A stretch of 64,000 bases of DNA from Bombyx mori (taxonomy: Eukaryota; Arthropoda; Insecta; Lepidoptera; Bombycidae), in the NCBI RefSeq assembly GCF_030269925.1, contig NC_085128.1, positions 2,792,501 through 2,856,500 of the forward strand, read 5' to 3'. The notes below the pieces were generated by a model. The model did no database searches and was not told where the DNA came from. It saw nothing but the letters and a program-made list of their open reading frames with translations. Numbering within the stretch: the stretch's first letter is position 1; every line of letters begins with the position of its first letter. The position numbers and the translations under genes are program-made. Positions 23,701 to 33,098 of the stretch are shown here, one piece after another.

Positions 23701-26700
23701 TTTTTTCTAATCATGGATATAAAATAAAACATACAATACTTGTGTATGGCCACTGAAATTAAACAGCATGAAAACTCCAATCATAGAAACTTCATTTCCT
23801 TATCAGATTTACGACACGTGCCACAAGCACTAGCGTATAACGCACGTGCCTGATAGCGATTTAATACGGAATAAAAAATAATGTAAATAGTAATACCGTT
23901 GCTAATCAATCACGAGAAAGAATATTTAATAAGTTAGTTTTCATGAAAATTACATAAATTTTTCAATGAAATTTTCGTAGGTACTCTTGTTCTTTGTGAA
24001 GTCTATCAATACCGAATACATTTAAATCTAAAGGTGAAAGGCTATTTGGTTTAAGTGATATTTCTCTTAATACACGACATTTATATTTGTAATGTAATTA
24101 TGAATGAAACTTGGTGCGTTTTATTTGGTATTAGCATCAACAATTTGAGGTTTTTAATTGAACTTAAATTAAGTTTACTCAATGGAGTAACCATATACAA
24201 AAAAAAACTTCACAAGTTTTTTTTATTTAGATATTTTTTCCAAAATTTAATCTTATAAATGGCTCTTCTATAATGTAATAAAAATGTCGCTTAAACCAAA
24301 TATCCTTTGACCTCTCGAAATGATGTTAATTCAGCAATCAAAGTAAACGAAATAAAAACGTGACACGTATTAAGAAAATCAACAGATTGGCGAAATTCGA
24401 TATAAAAATTATCTTCTAACATTTAAAAGGAATTATTTTCATTTTAACTTCGCATGCAAAGCATTACCGTGAAGGTTTATTATCCAAGTGAAATTGAAGT
24501 CGGCCATAAGATTTATTCACATTCGGCTCGCTTGTAATGCCGAATGGTAATGAGACTATTCCGAACAAATTGTCACATAAAACTGTATTTACTTGATACT
24601 AAACGATTACTGCGTTTCTAAACGATTTACGTTCGCGTTTAGAATATTATTTAATGGTCTGCCGTCTATTCCGTTTTTTTTTTTATTTACCTTGTAGGCA
24701 GACGAGCATACACCTGATGGTGAGTGGTTACCGTCGCCCATGGACTTCAGCAATGCCAGGGGCAGAGCCAAGCCGCTGCCTACCGCTTAATACTCTCCAC
24801 AAACCTCGTTTGAAGAAGGACATGTCATAGCGCTCGGGAAACACCGTGGAGGGGAGCTCATTCCATAGCCGGATGGTAAGATCTCTGGATCCGTAAGTCA
24901 ATCTTTCGTTTCTGTACTACAATTGTAGGTACATAGGAAAAGTGAAAACATGCAATTTATGAATTAATACAAATACAATTAATTATGGAACGAAATTAAA
25001 TTACAATGTGTACATTAATAGGAGTTTACTGTGGGCCATTTGCAAAACGAAGAAACCACTCAATTTTAGATAAATTATAGGTGGTATTTGTCGAACTGTA
25101 GGCAAATACATTAATACCTTATTAGTTTTAGGCAAACGTGACGTCCGCAGTTCGGTGTTGCAAGGTACGCGGCAAAAATCAACAAAATCAATGTAAAAAA
25201 AAAGTAAAACTAAATCGTGGATAAAAAATAGGGAATATGAAACGTTAACGCAAAAATAAAATAGTAACTCTAAATCAAATATTACATTATACTTTATTCT
25301 CGTACAGTTATTCTAAAAGTGTTATCCTAATATGTCGATGCCGATTTAAAACAAGGAGCATCCTTGATGGAGTTGTTCACACTTATCGGACGGTGCGGGC
25401 AGGTATAGGTAGGTAGAAAAGTTTGTAGTTCAATGTTCAGCCCACGCGGTCGCCGCTGACGTCATTCCTTATAGCCGGCCTTCGACTGTTTGCCTGAATC
25501 ATTGAATGTTTGAAACACTGGCCGTACGTAATTGAAAATTCTAAACATATCCATAATTTTGTATTTAGAAATTTTTTGTATGGGAAGCTATATTCGAAAT
25601 TTTGTAAGGACAGAATTGATCGCAGACAATGACACAAATATTCAAAACTGTGCCCTATATACATTTGACTTTCACTAGCTCTGTTGATTACCGTGGCCAA
25701 TAAAATAAGACATTTTATTTTCAGTCATAATAATAGTAAATTTCATCAAATGTAACATTAACATGTTTACAGTTATTATTGACACCAACAGTGTGTTACT
25801 AAGTAAAGATCTATGTTTGCAGTCTGTACAAAACTTTCTTTAGAGCACCTGTTTTTACACTCAAATGCAATATTTCGTAGACTATCACGAAATTTCGAAG
25901 AGTTGAGCGAAAATCGATTTTAAATTTTTATCGTTTTTACTTTTGTGATTTTTTTTTGGCACTTGCCGATAATTCGGATGTACAGCAACAAATTTCTAAA
26001 CTCGATACTTCGTTATTACACATTACATTACGCGCTAGTATGTTAGTACAAGGAAAGACTAAGCTAAGCTAAAAAGATAAGCTTAATATCTAAATAAATA
26101 AAAATGTCTTACGATTTTCTCTCGATGTTTCGAAACAACTTCTTTGAAACAATTAACTTAACGACTCTACTGGTGATAAGTCTCACTGAATATTTAAAAT
26201 TACGCATAATTACTGACGGTAGGCTGAAAAGTAGCCACGCATGGGTAGGTAATTTCCAAGACATTATTGTTATGAATGTCGGGTTCAAAATACAAACGCA
26301 ATATTACCAAAACTTCCTCGAAATACTTCGAAGAATACTTCCTCGAAAATATACTACTACCTATAAACAACTATACTATACTAACTAACCTACTATAAAC
26401 ATATGGAATTGCCAATAGATACATTGGAAAATATTAATTCGTGACAATTTACGATCACCTTTTCAATGCTATCGCAAGCTACAGCTTTCACAAGACCGGG
26501 CATGTTGGATCTCCATTTACGTTTATGGCCTATGGAAAGCGCAATTTCCCCTTGAGATATGCTTATTAAACCTTAACCTACAGCGCCGCTGAATATCAAG
26601 GGTTATCGAAGATTCATTAACACTTTAAGTAATTTAAGCCACAAAACACTATTTTAAGCAATTTTTTTATAAATAAGTAACGTCAGCTGTCAAACATATA

Positions 26701-29700
26701 AAATACACTAAATATTTTAGGCTGTCAGGATAAGCTAGTTACCTAATGGATTTTTATTGAACTACTTTTGCAAGGCATTTCATGATTGTTTAAAGGTTTC
26801 GGTGACGTTCCAATATTCTTCGGAAAAATCTGAGGCCTTAACTGACTGTCCTATATATCAATGAACATTTCTGGTCTAACAAAAAACACACCGTATGTAG
26901 CTGTTGCTGTTTGGAGCATACATGTATTTGTTGAAACTGGTCCTTAAATAAAACATTGATTGCTTCTGAGTCTGAGTACCTCTTAGTTTCTATCTATAAA
27001 TATTAATTACCCGTAGTTATAGGCGGTACAGTTTTAACTAAGCCTCGCGTGTAGGTGAACTGCTTCATTTGCAATGTCGGTGTTGCCACACAAGGAGCTT
27101 TGCAGGCAAAAGGTCCGTATGTCAAACAAATGGCAAATGGAAATTTACCTTTCTATTACTCACTGATTTTCAAATAACGAACCATATAATGTTTTTTTTT
27201 TTATCATATAACTTTAAGGTGTCAGGAATCCACAATTATACAATCTATCCGTCACAATCGGAAGCACTACTTCTTTATGTTTTTTTTTTTTACTAAATTT
27301 ATGTAGTGTAAAATAAAAATAAAAATTTCTATTCTCAACACTCAATTCGACATAACAGTCTTAAAACAAAACACGCCTAGATCGAAACGTTAAAGTTCGT
27401 AGACCTTTCAGAATAAGATACATTCGTACGTTCAGAGCGATCCGTGCATAGTAGTGTAGTTCAACATAGATATTAAACTCCAGTCACGACATTCTGTTAT
27501 TATGTATAGTTCGGATGTCGGAAACACGCGAACGGTAAACTAGTGTGATGGATTTTGCTCAGTTTTCTCATGAGGGATTCGACGAATGTAGAGTGAAAAA
27601 GAAATAGACATGTTTTTTTCCTGAAATCAAATGTAGTGCGTGAGGTGATATTAAAGCGCTCAAATTAGAAAAATGTTAAAAGAAAACACGCTTAGAAATG
27701 AAAGTTATTTATATTAACGTAATTAATTCCAAATATTTTTTTTATTGCTTGGATTGGTGGACGAGCTGACAGCCCACTTGGTATTAAGTGGTTACTGGAG
27801 CCCATAGACATCTACAACGTAAATGCGCCACCCATCTTGAGACAAAAGTTCTAAGATCTTAGTATAGTTACAGCGGCTGCCCCACCCTTCAAACCGAAAC
27901 GCATTACTGCTTCACGGCAGAAATAGACAGGGCGGTGGTACCTACCCGCGCGGACTCACAAGAGGTCCTACCACCAGTAAAGGTTCAATTCTAATAAATA
28001 TCCTTTGTCTTCACTTTAATTACAGCTCAATTGGTTTTGTAAACGTTATGTAAATACACGCATAAAGATGCGTGTATACGAAACTATCAAATTTAAAGCT
28101 TAAATCGGATGATAAACTTTTTCCATTTAAAGTTTCGTTTCAATAAGAAAACGAAAGCTGATTGCGATTGCGATTCGCAACTTTTGCTAAAAGCTCCGAA
28201 GCAAGCGACATAAGTTTTACAATTTGCTGTATATTTGAGATACGGAAGCAAAAGTAAAATGATATATGACTAAGATTTACAAATGTACAGACATTGGATT
28301 TAATTGAAAGAAGAAGTCACAAGTAAAAACAAGTTTTTTATATATTGTTTTTCAACGATAAGATGTTGTTTTGTTTTGATAGAATTTATAGAGTAAGCGC
28401 TGAGTCTCCAATATAAAGAGGCGGCAGGTGGACAATTCTTTTTGCTCCTACCTATACGTTGGTAGCCTAAGGGGCTATTCTAGCTAGACTGTGACTGGTA
28501 GGTGAGCTCACGGGGCTCAACCTGAGATAATGTTGGTCCTAGCAACAGCAGTGCTTCGCAGAATTTACCGCTGGATCGCAATCCTGACCCACTGAGAAGA
28601 TCCGGCGAGAAACTCAGTTGGTAAAATGGACAGAGATTCAGAACGAAACCGCCGGCTTGTTCTGTTGCTCTGAGGGTTGCTTTTACAAATGTAAATTATT
28701 GTGAAGTAATTGTGTTTTAAACGACATTATTGACTTTATTACAATAAACCCACTCAGTGGGCTGTGTCTATGGGTCACTCGTCGAGCAAGCGACGGGTTC
28801 GACGAGAACGATGACTGGGGAAAAGGCTTCGAAACAGTCACTAAACAAAACAAATACGATGAAATAGAAGTAGTCTGTATGCGAACATGTAAGTAAATAA
28901 ATAAATGCACATTACAACTTGGATGCAACTAGCTTACCATGAGGCATAAGGTACAAAACACACCATCGAATTTGGATTCGATTCACGATATTCATACAAC
29001 GAAATTCGAGAAACATTTTATAGGTTTATTGAACATTTTGTACTTAAAACATTTCGCGATAAAACTACGAGTGCATCAATAAAGTTGAAAACCGCGTCGT
29101 TGAAAAGAACGTTGAGCGAAACGAAACAACGAAATAAGAAAAACGTTGTAAAATGCAGTCCGTATCAGCCACGTTGCGTGCATCGCTCAAATATAACCCC
29201 CTGTAACCCATGTAAGTTGTCAAGGACGGAATAATCAAGCATGCAACCTCTGACATGAATTCTTACGAATACGTCCCTACATCGATTACGTACAAACTCC
29301 TACAAAAGATATAAATTTACACACTACAAACATTGTTGAGATTTAAAACCAGTCTGACCGATTCTATTAACGAAAATGATATTTTTTTTTTATGTAAAAT
29401 GTATTATGTGGACTGAATAAAAAAGGTGACAAAATCCTTACTGTTTCCGATTCTGCCTTAAATTAAAATACGAAACCGCTTCGAAGCGAAGTAGTATATT
29501 AAAATAATTTTGATAATTGAAATTTATCTATTGAATTGCTCTTCGTTAGTCTCGCTAAAACTCGAGAACGGCTGAACCGATTTGGCTAATTTTAGTCTTG
29601 AATTTTTTGTGGAAGTCCAGAGAAGGTTTAAAAGATAGATAAATATGAAAATGCTCGGAATTAAATAAAAATAACAATTTTGTTTCGCCTTTGATGTGTC

Positions 29701-32700
29701 CCCCGTCGGACCGATTCCTTTTGTTTGTTTTAATTTTATTTTATACAAAAGTTTAGGTTTTTTATTTATCGATTGAGGCACTACGAAGTCTTTCGGGTCC
29801 GCTAATAAATGAATAAAAACTCAGCCAAGACGTTAGAATACGATGATGATACATACCTAAATAAGCATTTAAGAATATAGTAGTTGCTAGTTGTATAGTA
29901 ATTAATTAACAACACAACATATAAAAATATTGATTGAACCAAAAATAGACAATCTTGAATTTAATTTGTTTCCAAATTATAATTTATGACTATTAATTAT
30001 TGTGTTCGATTTATATATTGAGCATAATGACAGGTTGTTACAAAATAGACATATTTTATGAAGATTTACATCCACCGTATGAGTAACGGTGTGTTTACGA
30101 AAATTGTTAATTTTAAAGCTAAATAGTCTTCGTTCGGAAAAAGGTGAATTAAAACCAACAAGCAACAGATGGACTGTGATTTTTACTCTTGAATATTTCT
30201 TTGCGAAACTCGATTGCCCTCAACTACAAGAGGCACCACAAATTGCTTTTCAAAAACTCGATTCATAAATGGTAAGGTTTGTACCGTTCCGCATCCGTTT
30301 CCGGTCGTAAAAACGTCGCTTTCACAATGTTTTCATGTAGTTTTATTGCGAGACCTTGCCGGAAGATCGCTGAACTTGAAATCGCGAGGTCGACTGGAAA
30401 CGATAAACTACAAATTGAACATTATACAAATGAACTTGCCCCACGCGAAAGCAATTTAAAAAAAAAAAAAACCTCAACTTAAATTTTTAGTTATATCCCT
30501 ATAATTTCGCTAAAGTACCTAATAGGTAAGCACACGTATTCTATCAAACTAATATGATTTAGCTCGAGATACCAGAATCACAGGACGTCACGTATTTTCT
30601 GACTAACGAAATGTGGCCAATTGAATAGTGTTAGTATGTACTAGGACCGCATGCCTATCTGATAGCTCGCTCAGCAAATTTCTAGGTATCAATCAGGTAA
30701 TCAAGGTACATAAAAACATTACTTACCTCACGTAAATTCTCCAAGCTGATTTTTGCGTATATTTTAGACAATATCGTTAAAAATAAGTCGTTATCGTTAA
30801 CGAAATGTTGTTAAATTCATTGAAGTGATTGTATGTTAGGGGCATAAACAAAAAATGTTACTCCTTAATTTATATTTGCAGAAGTAATTATAGATGATAT
30901 TAAAAAGGTCTTTATGCTTGGTTTCAGGAACCAAGAAGATGGAGTACAAGACCAGGCAGTGGCACGAGAAGTGCTTCTGCTGCGTTGTCTGCAAGAACCC
31001 GATCGGCACGAAGAGCTTCATCCCGCGCGAGCAAGAGATCTACTGCGCCGGCTGCTACGAGGACAAGTTCGCCACCCGCTGCGTCAAGTGTAACAAGGTA
31101 CCTACACAGTACATTAACTTCTTTTCTCCTCCTTGGGTCGTTTCCGCACTGCTGAGGGTCGTGACCATTGTACTACGACATAATTTTACTCCTTGTAATG
31201 TCCCGCCAGCGCCTCCGACCATTGGCCGCTTTAACTAACTAACTTCTTTTATCTATTTGATTCTAACTTCTTTTATCTATTCGATTTTATTAAAAAAACA
31301 GTCATTATGTAGGTATCTAGAAGCGCCAACCCTCCTATACAAAATTGAAGTTTAAAATATATGGAACACACAAATATTGCTTGTTTTACTACTGACAAGA
31401 GACGGACAAGAGAACGCCTACGAATTTTAGATTTTTTTCCTACCTATTCTAGTAACCTTGAGGGGTTATACTAGATTCATAGAAGTAGTAGGTGAGCTCA
31501 TGGGGCTGAAACCTGACGACGTTGCTAAAACTAGCCCTAGCAAAAGCAGTGCTTCGCAGAATCTACCACCAGATAAAAAACGCGACCCACTGAGAAGATC
31601 CAGCGTGAAACTCGGTGGGCTTGTCTGTGGGTTACTTTGCTCGTCGAACTCTTCGTCGCAAGCGACGGGTTCGGCGAGGACGATGACCGGTGCTTGAGGT
31701 AACTAAAAGCACCGTTAGTCGATCGGAAGGATCTAAAATGACGTGTGTAGAGCGTTGTCGACTCTTTACCATTCGGTTCGCAGGATCGGGAGGATTTTAG
31801 TAAAGAGGTTTCCTAATATGCGAATTCTTACTCCGGTCATCGGTACATCCGGTCATAAATTAACCCCCAGATACAGCCCACTGAGTTTCTTGCCGGATCT
31901 TCTCAGTGGGTCGCGTTTCCGATCCGGTGGTAGATTCTACGAAGCACGGCTCTTCCTAGGGTTCGTGTTAGCAACGTCGTCAGGGTTACTAGTTAAGGTT
32001 ACGCTGATATAACCTCTCAGGGCACTCAGCTAGAGTTATGGTGCCCCTATGACGAGACATCATAGGGGCACCATAACTTTATTTATGCGTTTAGAATACC
32101 TAGAGAGTGTAACTCTGATTTTAATTTCCAGATAATCACACAAGGCGGCGTGACGTACAAGAACGAGCCATGGCACCGCGAGTGCTTCACGTGCACGAAC
32201 TGCAACACGTCGCTCGCCGGCCAGCGGTTCACTTCGCGCGACGAGAAGCCCTACTGCGCCGAGTGCTTCGGGGAACTGTTCGCCAAGCGCTGCACTTCTT
32301 GCACCAAGCCCATCACAGGTATGACGAACTGGCACTCCAAAAAAAAAAAAAAAACAGGTAGTAGCGAAGTTCCTTATTATAAAAATATTAATTTTAAGTT
32401 CTATTCGAGGTATAAAGAAAATAAAACGTGCGAACTTATTGTGGTACACTTCATTCACGGTTGTTTGCATGAGTTGCGCAAACGAACGCTCTGAGATCGT
32501 GGTCAATGAATGATAAAAAAATATGTTATTTTTTGTACGTTATTAGATACTTAAGTCGTACACTGTGTGCATTACTAATAAAAATCTTACGTTACAAACG
32601 TTTTTTCCCGGTTAGGGTACCCCTCCGCATCGTCCCATAACTTCGTTCCAAAAACAACTAAATTAGAACGGTCCAAATGAAATGTGACGTTTCCAGGTAT

Positions 32701-33098
32701 CGGCGGCACCCGCTTCATCTCGTTCGAAGACAGACACTGGCACAACGACTGCTTCATCTGCGCGCAGTGCAAGACCTCGCTCGTCGGCAAGGGCTTCATC
32801 ACCGACGGACAGGACATCATCTGTCCCGAGTGCGCCAAGCAGAAGCTCATGTAAATACACCTGTCTCGCTTCAACGCTTCCGCTCTCGCATCGCTCCATC
32901 CCTCACACGCAATACAATTTATATATGACAAATGTTTTTGTGATGTGCAGCGAACATACCATACTACCGGTAGTCGCTAACGCCCGAGACTGGTGCGCGT
33001 TCAGAAAGCAGGACACCTCGAGCGAAAAGATTTACGACATCACTGACAAATTTAACTTTCGCAAGGGCAGGGCCAACGTTAGTACGGTGCCCAAATAA
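8619..33098 (+). CDS. Lmpt: Limpet-type LIM-only protein, 3' part of gene (spliced)
   Basis: Joining 8619-8793, 30928-31097, 32132-32318 and 32697-32854 gives 229 residues plus stop; frames agree at every junction (phases 1, 0, 1) and each intron has GT..AG ends. The protein carries the end of one LIM domain and three complete ones: HEAC/CAKC/CGNC, CDGC..HEKC/CVVC/CAGC, CVKC..HREC/CTNC/CAEC and CTSC..HNDC/CAQC/CPEC. The C-terminus is CAKQKLM. LIM domains bind zinc and mediate protein-protein contacts; FHL/limpet proteins act at muscle Z-discs, the cytoskeleton and in the nucleus (family knowledge). Splice sites recur just after the first CxxC pair of each LIM, as expected of tandem LIM duplication. 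The first LIM lacks its opening CxxC, so at least one upstream exon is missing from view. The first intron (8794-30927) is 22 kb. The closest relative I recall is Drosophila limpet; an FHL2-like name would also fit. Confidence 0.9.
8907..9196 (+). repeat. Family-D dispersed repeat
   Basis: CTGACCCGGCAGACTTCGTA ... CCAGCCGTTCTCGAGTTTTA ... CAATTCATTTTTATATAT. The same unit occurs at 29519 (-) and 52466 (+). The ending resembles RTE-type LINE or SINE tails common in Lepidoptera; class not proven. Confidence 0.8.
9591..10111 (-). mobile_element. SINE, Bm1-type, full length with tRNA-like head and internal duplication
   Basis: Tail at 9591-9615 and tRNA-like head at about 10025-10111 (GGGATTCGAACACCG as B box; CCTTTAGGCCACGACGAC as A-box side). 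Body positions 9773-9843 are repeated exactly at 9844-9914. Confidence 0.92.
9773..9914 (+). repeat. Exact 2 x 71-bp tandem duplication within a SINE
   Basis: 9773-9843 and 9844-9914 are identical by eye (TAATGCTTCACGG...CCGCCAG). No other SINE copy here has it. Confidence 0.9.
10742..10930 (-). repeat. Family-B retroposon copy
   Basis: Reverse copy: CCAGTGAGTTTCCCGCCGG, TCTTCTCAGTGGGTCGCG, GTGGTAGATTCCGCGAAGC and CTCTCAAGCTAATCAGC. Family B has no identified coding domain; its class (SINE or LINE tail) is unsettled here. Confidence 0.85.
11382..11632 (+). mobile_element. SINE, Bm1-type, 5'-truncated
   Basis: From ACTGGTGGTAGGACCTC to AAGCAATAAA plus A-run. Confidence 0.92.
12107..12372. 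mobile_element. MITE with perfect 41-bp terminal inverted repeats, TA target duplication
   Basis: 12106-12146 is the exact reverse complement of 12333-12373. TA dinucleotides flank both ends (12105-12106 and 12373-12374), the mariner/Tc1 pattern. No transposase frame inside. Confidence 0.85.
13768..14316 (+). pseudogene. RTE-type endonuclease-reverse transcriptase, C-terminal remnant
   Basis: A 182-codon frame reading SAMDRLKKIWGNRNITKATK..., FLYAAETCSLRESE, ALEMWCWRRMLQISWT, FFGHMSRRGDD and GRSPLRWTDQIKAA. This is the familiar C-terminal region of lepidopteran RTE/BovB-like elements sold in annotations as endonuclease-reverse transcriptase. The catalytic YADD core is absent, so it is a 5'-truncated copy. 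It ends in TGA at 14316 without an evident poly-A. Confidence 0.85.
14375..14624 (+). mobile_element. Non-autonomous Helitron
   Basis: A|TC start (TCTATACTAGTATATAAATC) and ...GGACGGGTACAACTAA|T end, fitting insertion between A and T with a CTRR terminus. The 5' region is shared with 19222-19306. Confidence 0.65.
14640..16090. other. AT-rich Lmpt intron, nothing recognised
   Basis: No open frame of note and no repeat match to other parts of the window. Confidence 0.5.
16094..16264 (+). repeat. Family-B copy
   Basis: CCTACCTATTCGCTGACAGC ... CAGAATCTACCACCG ... GACCCACTGAGAAGATCCGG. Confidence 0.85.
17250..17305 (+). repeat. 2 x 28-bp tandem repeat
   Basis: 17250-17277 and 17278-17305 are identical (TAAAAATATACAACATAGAC...). 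Confidence 0.85.
17522..17530 (+). promoter_or_regulatory. Initiator-like element before the candidate first exon
   Basis: TTCAGTTTT matches the arthropod Inr core TCAGTT and sits 68 bp before the ATG at 17593, in a local GC-rich patch (about 17510-17570). No TATA box is placed 30 bp upstream, and positions +28 to +33 do not match a DPE well. This is suggestive only. Confidence 0.25.
17593..17820 (+). CDS. Candidate alternative first exon of Lmpt, or small orphan gene
   Basis: An ATG-opened frame of 75 codons in an otherwise AT-rich intron. It has balanced, GC-richer codon use and a charged, protein-like composition (MSADVLSEDLKSR... ending ...GDPRKTVAGC). I do not recognise the family. It lies inside the 22-kb Lmpt intron on the same strand, directly after a GC-rich stretch with an insect initiator-like TTCAGTTTT at 17522-17530. 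If spliced after 17817 (CAG|GTTGCT) it would join the exon at 30928 in the correct phase and restore the same Gly before TKKMEYK. However, GTTGCT is a poor donor match. Read unspliced, it ends Gly-Cys-stop. It could instead be a small independent gene or a chance frame. Confidence 0.4.
   Translation: MSADVLSEDLKSRLHLTMKTVGQDRIRRARENNEDVAILSMFLPNATAERENKKFCCALRERCLLGDPRKTVAGC
19222..19306 (+). mobile_element. Miniature Helitron, 85 bp
   Basis: A|TCTATACTGATATATAAATC start. It matches the first 70 bp of the element at 14375, then jumps to GCGAGTACGGCTAG|T. Both canonical ends are kept. Confidence 0.65.
19531..19768. mobile_element. MITE, GTGAAAGGC..TAAGCGACA termini
   Basis: Left end TCTAGAAGTGAAAGGC...TTTAAGCGACAT; right end inverted AAGCGAAATGTC...TTTCACCCCTCGATA. 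Diverged copy. Confidence 0.65.
20418..20696. mobile_element. MITE whose terminal repeats are themselves palindromic
   Basis: GGAACGAAGTTCCTTCGGC at the left end; inverted GCCGTAAGGAACTTCGTTCC at the right end. Each end contains GGAAC..GTTCC palindromic sequence. The related element at 32360-32653 has the same ends. Confidence 0.65.
20792..20955 (-). repeat. Family-B copy
   Basis: CAACCCACTGAGTTGCTCGC ... GATCCGGTGGTAGATTC ... AGCATAGGTAGG. Confidence 0.85.
21504..21725 (+). mobile_element. SINE, Bm1-type, diverged
   Basis: GCGGTAGAGTCTTGTGAG... GCAGTAATGCGTTACGG... CACTTAACGCCAGG... GTGAGCTAGTTCATC. It runs straight into a LINE 3' UTR. Confidence 0.85.
21727..22026 (+). mobile_element. 3' UTR fragment of the CR1-like LINE
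   Basis: Matches the reverse complement of 1157-1450 nearly throughout (shared GCCCGCTGAGTTTGTTTCGC and the TTTGAA tail). It directly abuts a SINE at its left. Confidence 0.85.
23380..23618 (+). mobile_element. SINE, Bm1-type, 5'-truncated
   Basis: ACTGGTGGCAGGCCCTC ... CATCTAAACAATAAA. Confidence 0.92.
24025..24320. mobile_element. MITE, same family as 19531
   Basis: GGTGAAAGGCTATTTGG at left; AATGTCGCTTAAACCAAATA and CCTTTGACCTCTCGA at right. The interior matches 56968-57216. Confidence 0.7.
24675..24886 (-). mobile_element. Jockey-like LINE 3' end
   Basis: A reverse-strand copy of about 5376-5590: codons for the protein C-terminus and the tail CAGGTG..GCTCGTCTGCC with AATAAA. Confidence 0.9.
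24890..27730. other. AT-rich Lmpt intron, nothing recognised
   Basis: Frames at 25437-25700 (-) and 26104-26388 (+) have no recognisable domain. No SINE for about 2.8 kb, unusual here. Confidence 0.45.
27736..27980 (-). mobile_element. SINE, Bm1-type, 5'-truncated
   Basis: T-run and TTGCTTGGATTGG at left, CTACCACCAGTAA at right. Confidence 0.92.
28446..28835 (+). repeat. Family-B copy, interrupted
   Basis: 28446-28622 matches the family from CTACCTATACG to GCGAGAAACTCAG. The family resumes at about 28750 (CTCAGTGGGCTGTGTC, GCAAGCGACGGGTTCG) after about 130 bp of unrelated sequence. Confidence 0.75.
28930..30927. other. Lmpt intron between family B and the LIM exon
   Basis: Contains family D at 29519-29812. 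A GC-richer patch at 30190-30470 ending in an A-run (30459-30472) looks like a retrocopy tail but matches nothing I recognise. Confidence 0.4.
29519..29812 (-). repeat. Family-D dispersed repeat
   Basis: Reverse copy: AATTGCTCTTCGTTAGTCTC ... TTGAGGCACTACGAAGTC ... CGGGTCCGCTAAT. Confidence 0.8.
30928..31097 (+). CDS. Lmpt: Lmpt coding exon
   Basis: The acceptor is TTTCAG ending at 30927 and the donor is GTACCT at 31098. With one base from the previous exon it reads GTKKMEYKTRQWHEKC... to ...RCVKCNK, ending on a full codon. It holds LIM ligands HEKC, CVVC, CAGC and the next domain's CVKC. Confidence 0.92.
31435..31797 (+). repeat. Family-B copy in Lmpt intron
   Basis: Long copy from TTTCCTACCTATTCTAG through GACCCACTGAGAAGATCC, GCAAGCGACGGGTTCGGCG and AAAGCACCGTTAGTCGATCG to GCAGGATCGGGAGG. 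Confidence 0.85.
31862..32030 (-). repeat. Family-B copy in Lmpt intron, inverted relative to its neighbour
   Basis: ACAGCCCACTGAGTTTC ... GATCCGGTGGTAGATTC ... GTTACGCTGATATAACC. It lies 65 bp after a + oriented copy. Confidence 0.85.
32034..32078. repeat. Perfect 19-bp hairpin, 7-nt loop, in Lmpt intron
   Basis: AGTTATGGTGCCCCTATGA (32034-32052) is the exact inverse of 32060-32078; the loop is CGAGACA. 53 bp before the next exon. Confidence 0.85.
32132..32318 (+). CDS. Lmpt: Lmpt coding exon
   Basis: The acceptor is TTTCCAG ending at 32131 and the donor is GTATGA at 32319. It reads IITQGGVTYKNEPWHREC... to ...CTKPITG, leaving in phase 1. Ligands are HREC, CTNC, CAEC and the next CTSC. The upstream intron contains an inverted pair of family-B repeats and a perfect hairpin at 32034-32078. 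Confidence 0.93.
32360..32653. mobile_element. Related MITE occupying most of the last Lmpt intron
   Basis: GCGAAGTTCCTTATTAT at left and CATAACTTCGTTCCAAAAA at right. It sits between the donor at 32319 and acceptor at 32696. Confidence 0.55.
32697..32854 (+). CDS. Lmpt: Lmpt last coding exon, short isoform
   Basis: The acceptor is TTTCCAG ending at 32696. It reads IGGTRFISFEDRHWHNDC... and ends CAKQKLM-stop at 32852-32854. It completes the last LIM (HNDC, CAQC, CPEC). The final Met codon overlaps a possible donor: splitting it as AT|GTAAAT at 32850/32851 would remove the stop and join the exon at 32951 in frame. Confidence 0.93.
32951..33098 (+). CDS. Lmpt: Alternative 3' terminal exon of Lmpt
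   Basis: The exon follows GTGATGTGCAG (ending at 32950). When 32850 is joined to 32951, the split codon AT+C makes Ile. The frame then stays open for 49 residues (starting IEHTILPVVANARDW, ending RANVSTVPK) to TAA at 33096-33098. The intron would be 100 bp with GT..AG ends. Base composition and amino-acid use are protein-like. The result is a LIM protein of at least 277 residues with a basic non-LIM tail in place of the final Met. Confidence 0.75.

Noticed and set aside
32060..32506. 148-codon antisense frame over Lmpt exon 32132
   Set aside because: It runs through the coding exon, a splice site and a MITE; composition is that of a complement of LIM codons.
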